Part shown: piece by piece, positions 37,529-45,297 of the stretch
Layout of the letters: every line of letters starts with the position of its first letter
Position numbering within the stretch: position 1 is the stretch's first letter
NCBI GenBank assembly: GCA_020636745.1
Contig: JACJXH010000005.1
Location: 62,001 to 126,000 of the forward strand
Direction: 5' to 3'
Source: Lentimicrobiaceae bacterium
GTDB taxonomy: Bacteria; Bacteroidota; Bacteroidia; Bacteroidales; Lentimicrobiaceae
DNA: 64,000 nt
Program-made: the position numbers and the translations under genes
Notes under the pieces: model-generated
Database searches by the model: none
Told to the model about the DNA's origin: nothing
The model's input: the letters and a program-made list of their open reading frames with translations, nothing else

Positions 37529-38188
37529 CTATATTTCAACCAAATGATTGCGAATAGAGTAGATGACCAAATCCACTACATTTCTGGTGGCTGTTTTTGC
37601 AATTAAATTAGCTCTGTGCCCTTCAACTGTACGGGGGCTTATAAACAGTTTATCAGCAATTTCCTGGGTCGTTAAACCATTTACTATCAATTTAAGCACA
37701 TCCAGTTCCCGTTCGCTGAGCCTTTCATTCAAATCGTCGAGAAATATCCCCGGTTCTGCGGTAGATTTCCATTGTGCAATGTCAACCATCATTTCCGGCG
37801 AGAAATAGGTTTGCCCGTTGCAAACCTGACGTATGGCATTTTCAAGTTCTTCCCTGTTTGTGTTTTTTTGTAAAAATCCACACACTCCGGCTTCAGCCAT
37901 CAATCTGAGGTATTTATGTTCACCAAACATGGTAAGCGCAATCACTCTCAATTCAGGATATTTCTCCATTGCAATTTTAGTAGCTTCCACCCCGTTCATT
38001 ACCGGCATTTTAATATCCATCAGCACAACATCGGGCATTATTTGTTCAAGTAATGATAAAAATTCCGCCCCATTGGCGGCTTCACCTATTACTTTAAACT
38101 CATTACACTCATTGAGCATGATGCCAAGTCCTTTCAGGAAGATGGCATGATCATCAACCAACATTATTCTGAATATTTTCATAAGCAT
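37529..38188 (-). CDS. NarL/FixJ-type response regulator with LuxR helix-turn-helix
   Basis: A 219-residue DNA-binding regulator: receiver domain (about 1-125; acidic pair in MLVDDHAIF, phospho-acceptor in VVLMDIKMPVMNG, Lys in FLQKNT) and a LuxR-type HTH (about 150-215; LSERELDVLKLIVNGLTTQE and LFISPRTVEGHRANL). The start overlaps the kinase stop by one base (TGATG), a sign of translational coupling; a second ATG at 38182 is also possible. Its partner is the TPR-PAS kinase directly upstream, which has the HisKA_3 type of dimerisation domain that normally pairs with NarL-type regulators. Target genes are unknown. Confidence 0.93.
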   Translation of the reverse strand: MLMKIFRIMLVDDHAIFLKGLGIMLNECNEFKVIGEAANGAEFLSLLEQIMPDVVLMDIKMPVMNGVEATKIAMEKYPELRVIALTMFGEHKYLRLMAEAGVCGFLQKNTNREELENAIRQVCNGQTYFSPEMMVDIAQWKSTAEPGIFLDDLNERLSERELDVLKLIVNGLTTQEIADKLFISPRTVEGHRANLIAKTATRNVVDLVIYSIRNHLVEI

Positions 38189-40842
38189 CAACCCGTTGTT
38201 TGGTTATGGTCTTTATCAGTATCTTCAGGCAATGTAACCTTAATAACTGAAACAAAATTATGGCCAGGCTCTGAGAAAAATGCACAAGTTCCGTTTACAG
38301 ATTTCACCCGGCTGATGATATTTGACAAACCAAGGCCCTGAGAGCGGGATGACAGCATTTTTTGAACATCAAAACCAATCCCGTTGTCAGTATAAATGAC
38401 TTCAAATTGATCTTCTTTTTTGATTAAGTCAATGCCGATTTTGCTGGCCGATGCGTGTTTCAATGTGTTATTGATAAGCTCGCTGATGACCCTGTACAGC
38501 GCGACCTCGGTTTGTTTAGGTAATCTATCGACTGATTTATCAACCTTCAAATCAACCCGTATGGTATTGGTTTTGTTTATTTTTTCAACATACACAGAAA
38601 GTGCTTCGATGAGGCCAAAATCATTTAAAAGATTAGGTGTGAGATTATTGGCAATTTCGCGGGTACTTTTAATTGACTCCTGCAAAAGCTCATCCGTCAT
38701 TTTAATAAACTTACCCTGCTCTAATGGATTTCCCATACGGGCAGCAATAAGTTCGAGATGAATTTTAACAGTGGAAAGTAAAGGCCCCAAGCCATCATGT
38801 AAATCTTCCGAAAATCTTGCTCTTTCCCGCTCCTCCGTCTCAATAGTATTCCGTAATATCCGTTGTTCAATCAATTTCCGGTCGGTGATATTTCTGACAA
38901 CCGCAATCAATCCTCTGGCAATGCCCTCTGTATCATAAATAATGGCCGTTTTTAACTCGCCCGAAAAAGTACTACCATCCTTTCGTTGCATTACAAATTG
39001 TGCATCTCTAACATCTTCACCCTTAAAAAGGGATTGAATATGTTCAACCGTACGGGTCCGATCCGATTCAACAATCCAATCGGTGATAGAAGTGCCTGTT
39101 ATAGCCTCCATTTCGTGAACCCGAAACAACGATTTGCTTTGTTGGCTTGCAAAAACAATAACCCCATCGGTATTTGTTTCGATAACCGCATCAGGTGATG
39201 CACTGACGAGTTTTCTGTACATTTCTTCACTTTCACGCAATGCCACTTCAGCCTGCTTGCGCTCAGTTATGTCCTGCAACGTGCCTTGAACAAGAACAGG
39301 AACTCCCTCCCTGTTTCTTGACACCTCGCCATGAATGCTGATATATTTTGAAACTTTTCCGTTGTTCATCAGCCTGAAGTCAAAAGCAAAGTCTTCCATC
39401 TGATCAAAATCTCTTCTAAAAATTCTTTGCAGGTCAGGTCTGTCATCAGGGTGCGTTGCTCTAAGTATCGATTTCATATTCAATTCCCTGCCCGAAAGTC
39501 CAAGAACAATTGGCAGCTCATCTGACCAATCAGGTTTATTTTGCACCAAGTCCCAATCCCAGCTTCCTGAACGCCCAATTCTTTGCGCTTCTTTGAGTTT
39601 GAGCTGGTTTGAGAGCAAATCGCGGGTACGGAGTTTGACAAGGGATTCCAGTTCGACACTCAACTTCTTTTTCACCCTGTAGCGAAAGAAAAGAATTACC
39701 ACTATTATCAGAACCAGAACAGAAATATAAATAAAAGAATTACGGAGACTTCTTTCCTTTGCTATTTGCAGTTTCTGGAGTGCATTTTCCTTTTCCTTGT
39801 GTTCTGTTTCATACTTTACCTGCATTTCAGCTATTGACCTTGTATTCTCCGTAGTGAAAATACGATCCTTCAGGGCATCGTATTTCTTAAAAAAATCGTC
39901 AAATAATGCATAGTTTCCCACAGCACTATAATACTTTGTCATCGATCTGTAGCTAAAAAGCAAAACATCCTGTGAATCTAACTTTTCAGCAATCTGCAAG
40001 GCCTGATTGAAATAGAAAAATGCCATTGGAAAATTATTCATCAGCAAATAAGTTTCGCCCAAAGTATTGGAAATATAGGATATATCCCAGAGTCGCCCCA
40101 TGTGCATACTAATTTTCAGGGCTTTACTATCACATTCAAGCGATTTTAACAGTTCTCCATTGTCGCGGTAAACCATCGCCAGATTATTTAATGCACTGCT
40201 AAGGCCAATAGAATCGTGAAGTTTTTCGTGCAAATCAACTGACTGGTTCAATATTTCAAAAGCTTTATTTTTATCTCCAAGCGTAGCATACAAACTTCCC
40301 ATATTGATCAGAATAGCCGCTTCCATTTTAATATTTTCAGCTTTTCTGACCAAAACCAATGACCTGTTATAATAATCAAGGGCTTTATTGACATTATTTA
40401 ATGCATAAAAAACATTAGCTATACTGTTCAGGGTTGTTCCTATTTTGTATGGATCTCCCTTCTTTTCTCTTATTTCAAGTGACTTATATAAGTAATCAAG
40501 AGATGTTTCAAATGAATTTGCGTAAAAATAGGCTACACCCAAATTGTGATAAACATCGGCTGTTTCAGCTTCATTTCCAAGGTTTTCGGCTAATTGCAAT
40601 GATAATTTCCCAAAATATATACTGCTATCTGGCGATATTTTCCAGTAGGACATGGAAAGACTGTTTAAGATTTTGAGTTTCTCCGTTGAATCAGAAATAC
40701 CGGAATTCAAGCGTTTGTTTAAGCTGTCAATATGTGTTTCGAGCCCATCAGAAGCTTGTCCGATAAATGAACAAAGCCCTAAAAACAGGCATAACAAAAC
40801 AGAAAGGCCGTAAAATCCAGATTTCCAATATTTAATCATCAT
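38188..40842 (-). CDS. TPR-PAS-PAS HisKA_3 sensor histidine kinase
   Basis: An 884-residue kinase. Signal peptide (about 1-30); periplasmic TPR array (about 50-335, seven or so repeats such as LGVAYFYANSFETSLDYLYK); a coiled coil; one transmembrane helix (369-388); two PAS/PAC domains (about 426-530 ending TLQDITERKQ, and 540-655 ending VRNITDRKL); HisKA_3 with H682 in SEDLHDGLGP; and HATPase_c (about 770-875) with ELINNTLKHA, DNGIGFD and SQGLGLSNI boxes. This is the NarX/DegS class with a periplasmic TPR sensor, frequent in Bacteroidetes. It is translationally coupled to the NarL-type regulator and followed by a receiver-only sibling. Stimulus unknown; TPRs suggest a protein or peptide partner in the periplasm. 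Confidence 0.92.
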   Translation of the reverse strand: MMIKYWKSGFYGLSVLLCLFLGLCSFIGQASDGLETHIDSLNKRLNSGISDSTEKLKILNSLSMSYWKISPDSSIYFGKLSLQLAENLGNEAETADVYHNLGVAYFYANSFETSLDYLYKSLEIREKKGDPYKIGTTLNSIANVFYALNNVNKALDYYNRSLVLVRKAENIKMEAAILINMGSLYATLGDKNKAFEILNQSVDLHEKLHDSIGLSSALNNLAMVYRDNGELLKSLECDSKALKISMHMGRLWDISYISNTLGETYLLMNNFPMAFFYFNQALQIAEKLDSQDVLLFSYRSMTKYYSAVGNYALFDDFFKKYDALKDRIFTTENTRSIAEMQVKYETEHKEKENALQKLQIAKERSLRNSFIYISVLVLIIVVILFFRYRVKKKLSVELESLVKLRTRDLLSNQLKLKEAQRIGRSGSWDWDLVQNKPDWSDELPIVLGLSGRELNMKSILRATHPDDRPDLQRIFRRDFDQMEDFAFDFRLMNNGKVSKYISIHGEVSRNREGVPVLVQGTLQDITERKQAEVALRESEEMYRKLVSASPDAVIETNTDGVIVFASQQSKSLFRVHEMEAITGTSITDWIVESDRTRTVEHIQSLFKGEDVRDAQFVMQRKDGSTFSGELKTAIIYDTEGIARGLIAVVRNITDRKLIEQRILRNTIETEERERARFSEDLHDGLGPLLSTVKIHLELIAARMGNPLEQGKFIKMTDELLQESIKSTREIANNLTPNLLNDFGLIEALSVYVEKINKTNTIRVDLKVDKSVDRLPKQTEVALYRVISELINNTLKHASASKIGIDLIKKEDQFEVIYTDNGIGFDVQKMLSSRSQGLGLSNIISRVKSVNGTCAFFSEPGHNFVSVIKVTLPEDTDKDHNQTTG

Positions 40843-41146
40843 CCCTGTAAATTAAAATCCCGGCTAAAAAAGTGTGATCGCAGGCATCATCAGCCAGCGG
40901 AGCTAAAGGCAATAAAAGTATAAATTATCGGACTATAAAAACCTCTGCAAAATACTTACATTGACTTTTGGCAAAAAATCCCTGCTGTTTTACACTGACA
41001 TGCAGTTGCATGACACATCATAGAAAAGTCAAAGAGTGAAACACGGATACCTGATATCATCTATGTTTCACTCTTTAATGAAGTTATCATAAGAAAGAAG
41101 ATGTTAAATCATCGTTCTATCAATGCTCAGGAAGAAATTCACTTTA
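40843..41146. other. 304-bp gap between prfB and the TPR kinase
   Basis: No gene. It contains an inverted repeat at 40996-41015 (TG-A-CATGCA, centre GT, TGCATG-A-CA) upstream of the kinase, and a 13-bp stem at 41031-41076 that may end the recX-prfB transcript. No convincing -33/-7 promoter was found for the kinase. Confidence 0.4.
41031..41076 (-). terminator. Possible terminator of recX-prfB
   Basis: Perfect 13-bp arms AAAGAGTGAAACA / TGTTTCACTCTTT with a 20-nt loop, 71 nt after the prfB stop on the minus strand. The following sequence (GACTTTTC) is only weakly T-rich, so an RNA-processing or regulatory stem is also possible. Confidence 0.45.
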
Positions 41147-42242
41147 TTAAATAGCATCTCTCCCAAATTCCATCAGGTAAGCTTTAATAAAATCGTTGAG
41201 ATCTCCGTCAAGCACACCTGATGTATCACTGGTTTCGTAATCAGTTCTCAAATCTTTAACCAGTTTGTAAGGATGCAAAACGTAACTGCGGATTTGAGAT
41301 CCCCATTCAATTTTCTTTTTCTTTCCTTCAATTACAGCAATGGCTTCCTTCTTTTTGCGGAGCTCAATTTCATAAAGCTGTGACTTCAGCATTTGAATAG
41401 CTTTTTCGCGATTTTGTCCTTGCGAGCGCGTTTCCTGACATTCGATAACAATACCTGACGGTTCATGTTTCAAGCGAACGGCTGTTTCAACTTTATTTAC
41501 ATTTTGGCCACCCGGGCCACTTGAACGGAAAGTATCCCAGGTAATATCAGAAGCATTGATTTGAATGTCAATATTATCATCTACAACTGGATAAACATAT
41601 ACTGAAGCAAAAGAAGTATGACGTTTGTTGGCAGAATCAAAAGGCGACAATCTCACAAGTCGGTGAACACCGTTTTCGCTTTTAAGATAGCCAAATGCAT
41701 TATCGCCTTCAAACTCAATAGTGACAGATTTTATGCCGGCGACATCACCTTCATGCATATCAAGTTCTTTCACTTTGTATTTGTTACGCTCACCATATCT
41801 GACATACATCCGCATGAGCATTTCAGCCCAGTCATTACTTTCAGTACCACCAGCTCCGGCGTTTATCTGCAGAATAGCACTCAGGCGATCTTCCTCATTG
41901 CTAAGCATATTACGCAATTCGAGGTCTTCAACCTTAATAAGTGTATCTGCAAACTGCTTATCCAAATCAGCTTCTGTTGCTTCTTCGGCTTCAAAAAAAT
42001 CAAACATCACCATCAAATCCTCGCAGGAAGCCGAAGCTGCCTGAAAATCATTGGTCCATCTTTTCTTTTCCTGAATTGACTTTAAAAGCACTTCAGCCTT
42101 TTTAGGCTCATCCCAGAAGCCAGGCTGATGAGAAACTGATTCCTCTTCCTTTATTTGTTCTAACTTGGAATCAATGTCAAAGGAACCTCCTTAAAGCATC
42201 GAGCCTTTTCTGAATATCAGCTAACTGATCTCTTTGCACCAT
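41147..42242 (-). CDS. prfB: Peptide chain release factor 2 (programmed +1 frameshift)
   Basis: RF2 ends translation at UGA and UAA. The gene starts with ATG at 42242; codons 1-21 are followed by an in-frame TGA (42179-42177) in CTT-TGA-C, preceded by AGGAGG and a 3-nt spacer, the classic autoregulatory frameshift. A +1 shift at CTT continues as [10 protein letters not shown] and gives a 364-residue protein (E. coli RF2: 365). Stop-codon recognition motif SPF ([12 protein letters not shown]) identifies RF2, and GGQ in [16 protein letters not shown] is the catalytic loop. Read without the shift only residues after about 42091 would be called, which would be a wrong annotation. recX ends 3 nt upstream, so the two are co-transcribed from the recX promoter. 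Confidence 0.96.
42176..42191 (-). promoter_or_regulatory. prfB recoding site
   Basis: On the minus strand AGGAGG (42191-42186), TTC, CTT, TGA, C. Spacing between the Shine-Dalgarno-like element and the slip codon is 3 nt, as in E. coli. Low RF2 gives more pausing at TGA and more shifting, so RF2 controls its own level. Confidence 0.93.
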
Positions 42243-42245
42243 AAT

Positions 42246-42716
42246 TTAAGCTTCCTTCATTTTAACCAATTCATCAATAATCTGCATAACCAACTCAGGC
42301 TCATACCCTTTGGCAACAGCAGGTTTGGCCAAACGATGTTTAAAAAGCATCATATTTGATCTGTCGGTAACAGAAATTTTGTGTTCTACCATACTTACAA
42401 TTACACGACGATACTCCTCTTCATCGATTTCGCTCAACCCGATTTTAATTTTATCATCAGATATCTGACGGGCTTTTAATTCGCCAATAATGCGGGCACG
42501 ACCCCATTTTTTGTTCCTGAATTTACCACCAGCATACAACTTGGCATATCTTTCTTCATCAATAAAACCTTCTTCCTGAAGATGACTGATGATTTTTTCA
42601 CTGTTTTCTTCGGAAATCCCGCTTGCCTGGCTGTGAATCCTCACTTCAACAAGGCAACGTTCCTGCATGGCACACCAGCGGCGCAGTTTAGCCAATTGTT
42701 TTTGAAATTCTTTCAT
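42246..42716 (-). CDS. recX: RecX regulatory protein
   Basis: A 156-residue RecX-family protein, which binds RecA filaments and inhibits or modulates recombination and SOS. All-helical, with the family pattern of three repeats: CLVEVRIHSQASGISEE, the central FIDEERYAKLYAGGKFRNKKWG and RIIGELKARQISDD, and a C-terminal KRHLAKPAVAKGYE-like segment (here HRLAKPAVAKGY). recA is not adjacent. Has a good -33/-7 promoter 25 nt upstream, and is followed by prfB after 3 nt. Confidence 0.9.
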   Translation of the reverse strand: MKEFQKQLAKLRRWCAMQERCLVEVRIHSQASGISEENSEKIISHLQEEGFIDEERYAKLYAGGKFRNKKWGRARIIGELKARQISDDKIKIGLSEIDEEEYRRVIVSMVEHKISVTDRSNMMLFKHRLAKPAVAKGYEPELVMQIIDELVKMKEA

Positions 42717-42747
42717 ATCTACCCTATTTAAACATTAAATTTTGATG

Positions 42748-42778
42748 CAAATATACATTTTCGGATCGAAAATTCAAA
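42748..42778 (-). promoter_or_regulatory. Promoter of recX-prfB
   Basis: On the minus strand TTTG (42778-42775), 19 nt, TATATTTG (42755-42748). Confidence 0.7.
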
Positions 42779-42824
42779 ATTTTATTCCGGAAAGCTCTGA
42801 TGCAATTGCGAATACAGTTTTTTT

Positions 42825-43295
42825 CTATTTTATATTAATCAGATGAATATCGAATATGAGAACAGAATTTGCAGGGACTCCGGCCATAGCCGTTGATCCA
42901 TAAGCTAAACCGGACGGAATATACAAAGTTCCCTTACCTCCTTTGCCAAATAGCTGAAGACCCTCACGCCATCCCTGGATTACGTTGGCCAACGGAAACG
43001 TAGGTGCTGAACCTGAATAAGAAGATTCAAATTCTTCATCATTCAAAAAATACCCTTTGTAATGTACTGTTACTTTCGAGGTAAGATCAGGCTTTTCATC
43101 ACTTCCGGGCACTGTAATCGTATAGTATAAACCCGAAGCAGTTTTCATGGCCTGAATGTCTTTTTTTTCCAAATATTCTCTGATGAGCTTATCATCCTTC
43201 TCTGCGTAATTATCTTCTTTGGCACAAGACGATACGAGCACAAACAACAAAATTAAAAAAGATAAGTTTGTTTTAAGAAATGCCAGTTTGTTCAT
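42825..43295 (-). CDS. FKBP-type peptidyl-prolyl isomerase lipoprotein
   Basis: A 156-residue periplasmic or outer-membrane lipoprotein: hydrophobic leader and lipobox LVSSC (lipidated C24), a short linker, then a single FKBP domain (about 60-156). FKBP landmarks are VTVHYKGYFLNDEEFESSY, the hydrophobic pocket Trp/Glu in VIQGWREGLQLFGKGGKG, and YIPSGLAYGS...NSVLIFDIHLI. It catalyses cis-trans isomerisation of prolyl bonds during folding of exported proteins. Starts 12 nt after the Sir2 gene, so it shares that transcript. Confidence 0.93.
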   Translation of the reverse strand: MNKLAFLKTNLSFLILLFVLVSSCAKEDNYAEKDDKLIREYLEKKDIQAMKTASGLYYTITVPGSDEKPDLTSKVTVHYKGYFLNDEEFESSYSGSAPTFPLANVIQGWREGLQLFGKGGKGTLYIPSGLAYGSTAMAGVPANSVLIFDIHLINIK

Positions 43296-43307
43296 AGTTC
43301 AACATGT

Positions 43308-44009
43308 TTAATTGATTTCCAATTCTGCTAAAAGCTGACTCACAATTTCAGGCACGCCTTTACCAGCCATTTTTTGAATAAAAGTAAGGTTCCTGATCCC
43401 CTGAACATTCAGATTACCCGGATCGATAAGAAAGATGCGACAGTGTGCAGGAGCATAATGCAACAGTCCGGCTGCGGGATATACCAATAACGAAGTTCCG
43501 ATTACAAGCAAAATATCAGCTTCAGAGGTCATAACGGCAGCATCCTCAATGAGAGGCACTTCCTCGCCGAACCAGACAATGTGCGGTCGCAGCTGTGAGC
43601 CATTGTTGCACAGGTCGCCCATTTTCAGTTTGCCATATCCGATATCAAATACCTGGCCTGACAGATCAGAGCTTCTGGCCTTTGTCAGCTCTCCATGCAA
43701 ATGAAGAACATTGGCAGATCCAGCCCTTTCATGCAGGTCATCCACATTCTGCGTAATAATTTGAACCTGATACTTTTCCTCCAGACGTACCAATGCATAA
43801 TGTGCCGCATTGGGTTCAACTTCTGCCAGTTGCATCCGTCTTTTGTTATAAAAATCAAGTACGAGCTCAGGATTTTTAAGCCATGCGTCGTAAGTTGCCA
43901 CGTCTTCAATCCTGTAGTTTTCCCAAAGCCCATCATGGTCACGAAAAGTTTTAATCCCACTTTCAGCGCTAATACCGGCTCCGGAAAGCACCACAACTTT
44001 TTTTGACAT
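43308..44009 (-). CDS. cobB: Sir2-family NAD-dependent protein deacylase, Zn-cysteine-poor
   Basis: A 233-residue sirtuin. NAD-binding GAGISAESGIKTFRD, catalytic His in VLHLHGE, QNVDDLHERAG and GTSLLVYPAAG are intact. FYNKRR carries the Tyr and Arg that give class III sirtuins (SIRT5/CobB) a preference for succinyl and similar acidic acyl groups. Unusual: the four zinc-binding cysteines of CobB are almost all missing; the corresponding segment (ARSSDLSGQVFDIGYGKLKM then GDLCNNGSQLRPHIVWFGE) has a single Cys. Similar variants occur in other Bacteroidetes as far as I recall. Two adjacent ATGs (44012, 44009) could start translation; the promoter at 44026-44054 leaves a leader of only a few bases. 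Operon with the FKBP gene. Confidence 0.9.
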   Translation of the reverse strand: MSKKVVVLSGAGISAESGIKTFRDHDGLWENYRIEDVATYDAWLKNPELVLDFYNKRRMQLAEVEPNAAHYALVRLEEKYQVQIITQNVDDLHERAGSANVLHLHGELTKARSSDLSGQVFDIGYGKLKMGDLCNNGSQLRPHIVWFGEEVPLIEDAAVMTSEADILLVIGTSLLVYPAAGLLHYAPAHCRIFLIDPGNLNVQGIRNLTFIQKMAGKGVPEIVSQLLAELEIN

Positions 44010-44025
44010 CATTCAGATTTTGGAG

Positions 44026-44054
44026 CAAAAATAATAAAATTATATTGCGACCAA
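44026..44054 (-). promoter_or_regulatory. Promoter of the Sir2-FKBP operon
   Basis: On the minus strand TTG (44054-44052), 18 nt, TATTTTTG (44033-44026). Predicted leader is under 15 nt. Confidence 0.65.
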
Positions 44055-44114
44055 TATTAGAAAAAAAGAAAGTAAAGACCATGAATAAAATGACTGTGAA
44101 CTCATTACTTCATA

Positions 44115-44156
44115 AAAATATAGAGCCGCCAACAATGATTGATGCTGACGGCTCTA
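44115..44156 (-). terminator. Terminator of mdh
   Basis: On the minus strand TAGAGCCG / CGGCTCTA (44156-44149 and 44128-44121) followed by TATTTTTATG, 20 nt after the mdh stop. Confidence 0.75.
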
Positions 44157-44175
44157 CAGAGAATAACGAATTTGA

Positions 44176-45120
44176 TTAATCTTCAAACAAATTCATGTCA
44201 TCCAGAATTTTCATTACACTTTTTACTGATTTGGCTGATTCCTCAAGCATTTTCTTCTCGTCCTTATTCAGATTCAGCTCAATAATCTCTTCAATTCCTT
44301 TAGATCCCAATTTCACCGGCACTCCCATATAAACATCATTGAGGCCGTATTCGCCATTAAGTAGTGCGCAAACCGGGAAAATACGTTTCTGGTCATCCAC
44401 AATAGCTTCAACCATTTGAGCAGCAGCAGCGCCAGGAGCATACCAAGCCGAAGTTCCCATCAGGTTTACGAGTTCTCCACCCCCTTTTTTGGTTCTTTCA
44501 ACAATTTTATCAATTTCCTCCTTGTTGAGTAAATCGGTTACCGGTATACCAGCAATAGAAGTAAACCGTGGTAATGGAACCATGGTATCGCCATGCCCGC
44601 CAAGCAAAAGTGAGTGTATATCTTTGGGAGATACATCCAAAGCTTCAGCCAAAAAGGCTTTGTAACGGCCGGTATCAAGAATACCTGCCATACCAAATAC
44701 CCGGCTTGAATGTTTACGTGCTGCACGATAGGCGGCATAAGTCATAACATCAAGCGGATTTGACACAACAATGATAATCGCTTCAGGCGAGTACTTTACT
44801 ACCTTTTCGGTAACTTCTTTGACAATTGTTGCATTGGTTTTAATCAGGTCATCGCGACTCATACCGGGTTTACGTGGCAATCCTGAGGTTATAACCACAA
44901 TTGAAGAGCCCTTGGTTTTAAGGTAATCATTGGTTACACCAACTACCCTGCTATTGAAATTGTTGATGGAAGATGTTTGCCAGATATCCAGTGCTTTTCC
45001 TTCAGCAACTCCTTCTTTTATATCAACTAATACCACTTCCCGGGTCAGATCTTTGTGCGCTATAACGTTGGCACAGGTGGCGCCTACATTTCCAGCGCCG
45101 ATTACAGTGATTTTCTTCAT
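44176..45120 (-). CDS. mdh: Malate dehydrogenase (LDH-like type)
   Basis: NAD-dependent interconversion of malate and oxaloacetate. 314 residues, of the lactate dehydrogenase-like MDH group. N-terminal Rossmann motif ITVIGAGNVGATCA; substrate-loop Arg in GLPRKPGMSRDDLIKTN; VVSNPLDVMTY; catalytic His in LGGHGDTMVPL. The arginine at the loop position typical of MDH, not Gln as in LDH, supports malate. Start ATG 45120; a -7 box TACTTTTG on the minus strand (45191-45198) with a TTG 23 nt upstream is a possible promoter. Own terminator follows. Confidence 0.94.
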   Translation of the reverse strand: MKKITVIGAGNVGATCANVIAHKDLTREVVLVDIKEGVAEGKALDIWQTSSINNFNSRVVGVTNDYLKTKGSSIVVITSGLPRKPGMSRDDLIKTNATIVKEVTEKVVKYSPEAIIIVVSNPLDVMTYAAYRAARKHSSRVFGMAGILDTGRYKAFLAEALDVSPKDIHSLLLGGHGDTMVPLPRFTSIAGIPVTDLLNKEEIDKIVERTKKGGGELVNLMGTSAWYAPGAAAAQMVEAIVDDQKRIFPVCALLNGEYGLNDVYMGVPVKLGSKGIEEIIELNLNKDEKKMLEESAKSVKSVMKILDDMNLFED

Positions 45121-45297
45121 AATCAAGATTTATTTGTTCAATTAATAAACCGGTTTTCAGCATCAGCTTTCCACTTCGGATATTTAGAAACAAAAGTACG
45201 ATTTTCGATATAATTTTAGGTCAATTAAAAAAAGAACGCACAAAATATTTTCCTTAACCATCGCGATTCAACTGAATGATTGATAAACAATAACATG

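Noticed and set aside
41618..42079. 153-codon plus-strand frame opposite prfB
   Set aside because: Shadow of the RF2 coding region, composition skewed, no known motif.
42177..42179. TGA early in prfB as a pseudogene or sequencing error
   Set aside because: The surrounding AGGAGG-TTC-CTT-TGA-C is the standard autoregulatory frameshift site and the shifted product has the normal RF2 length.
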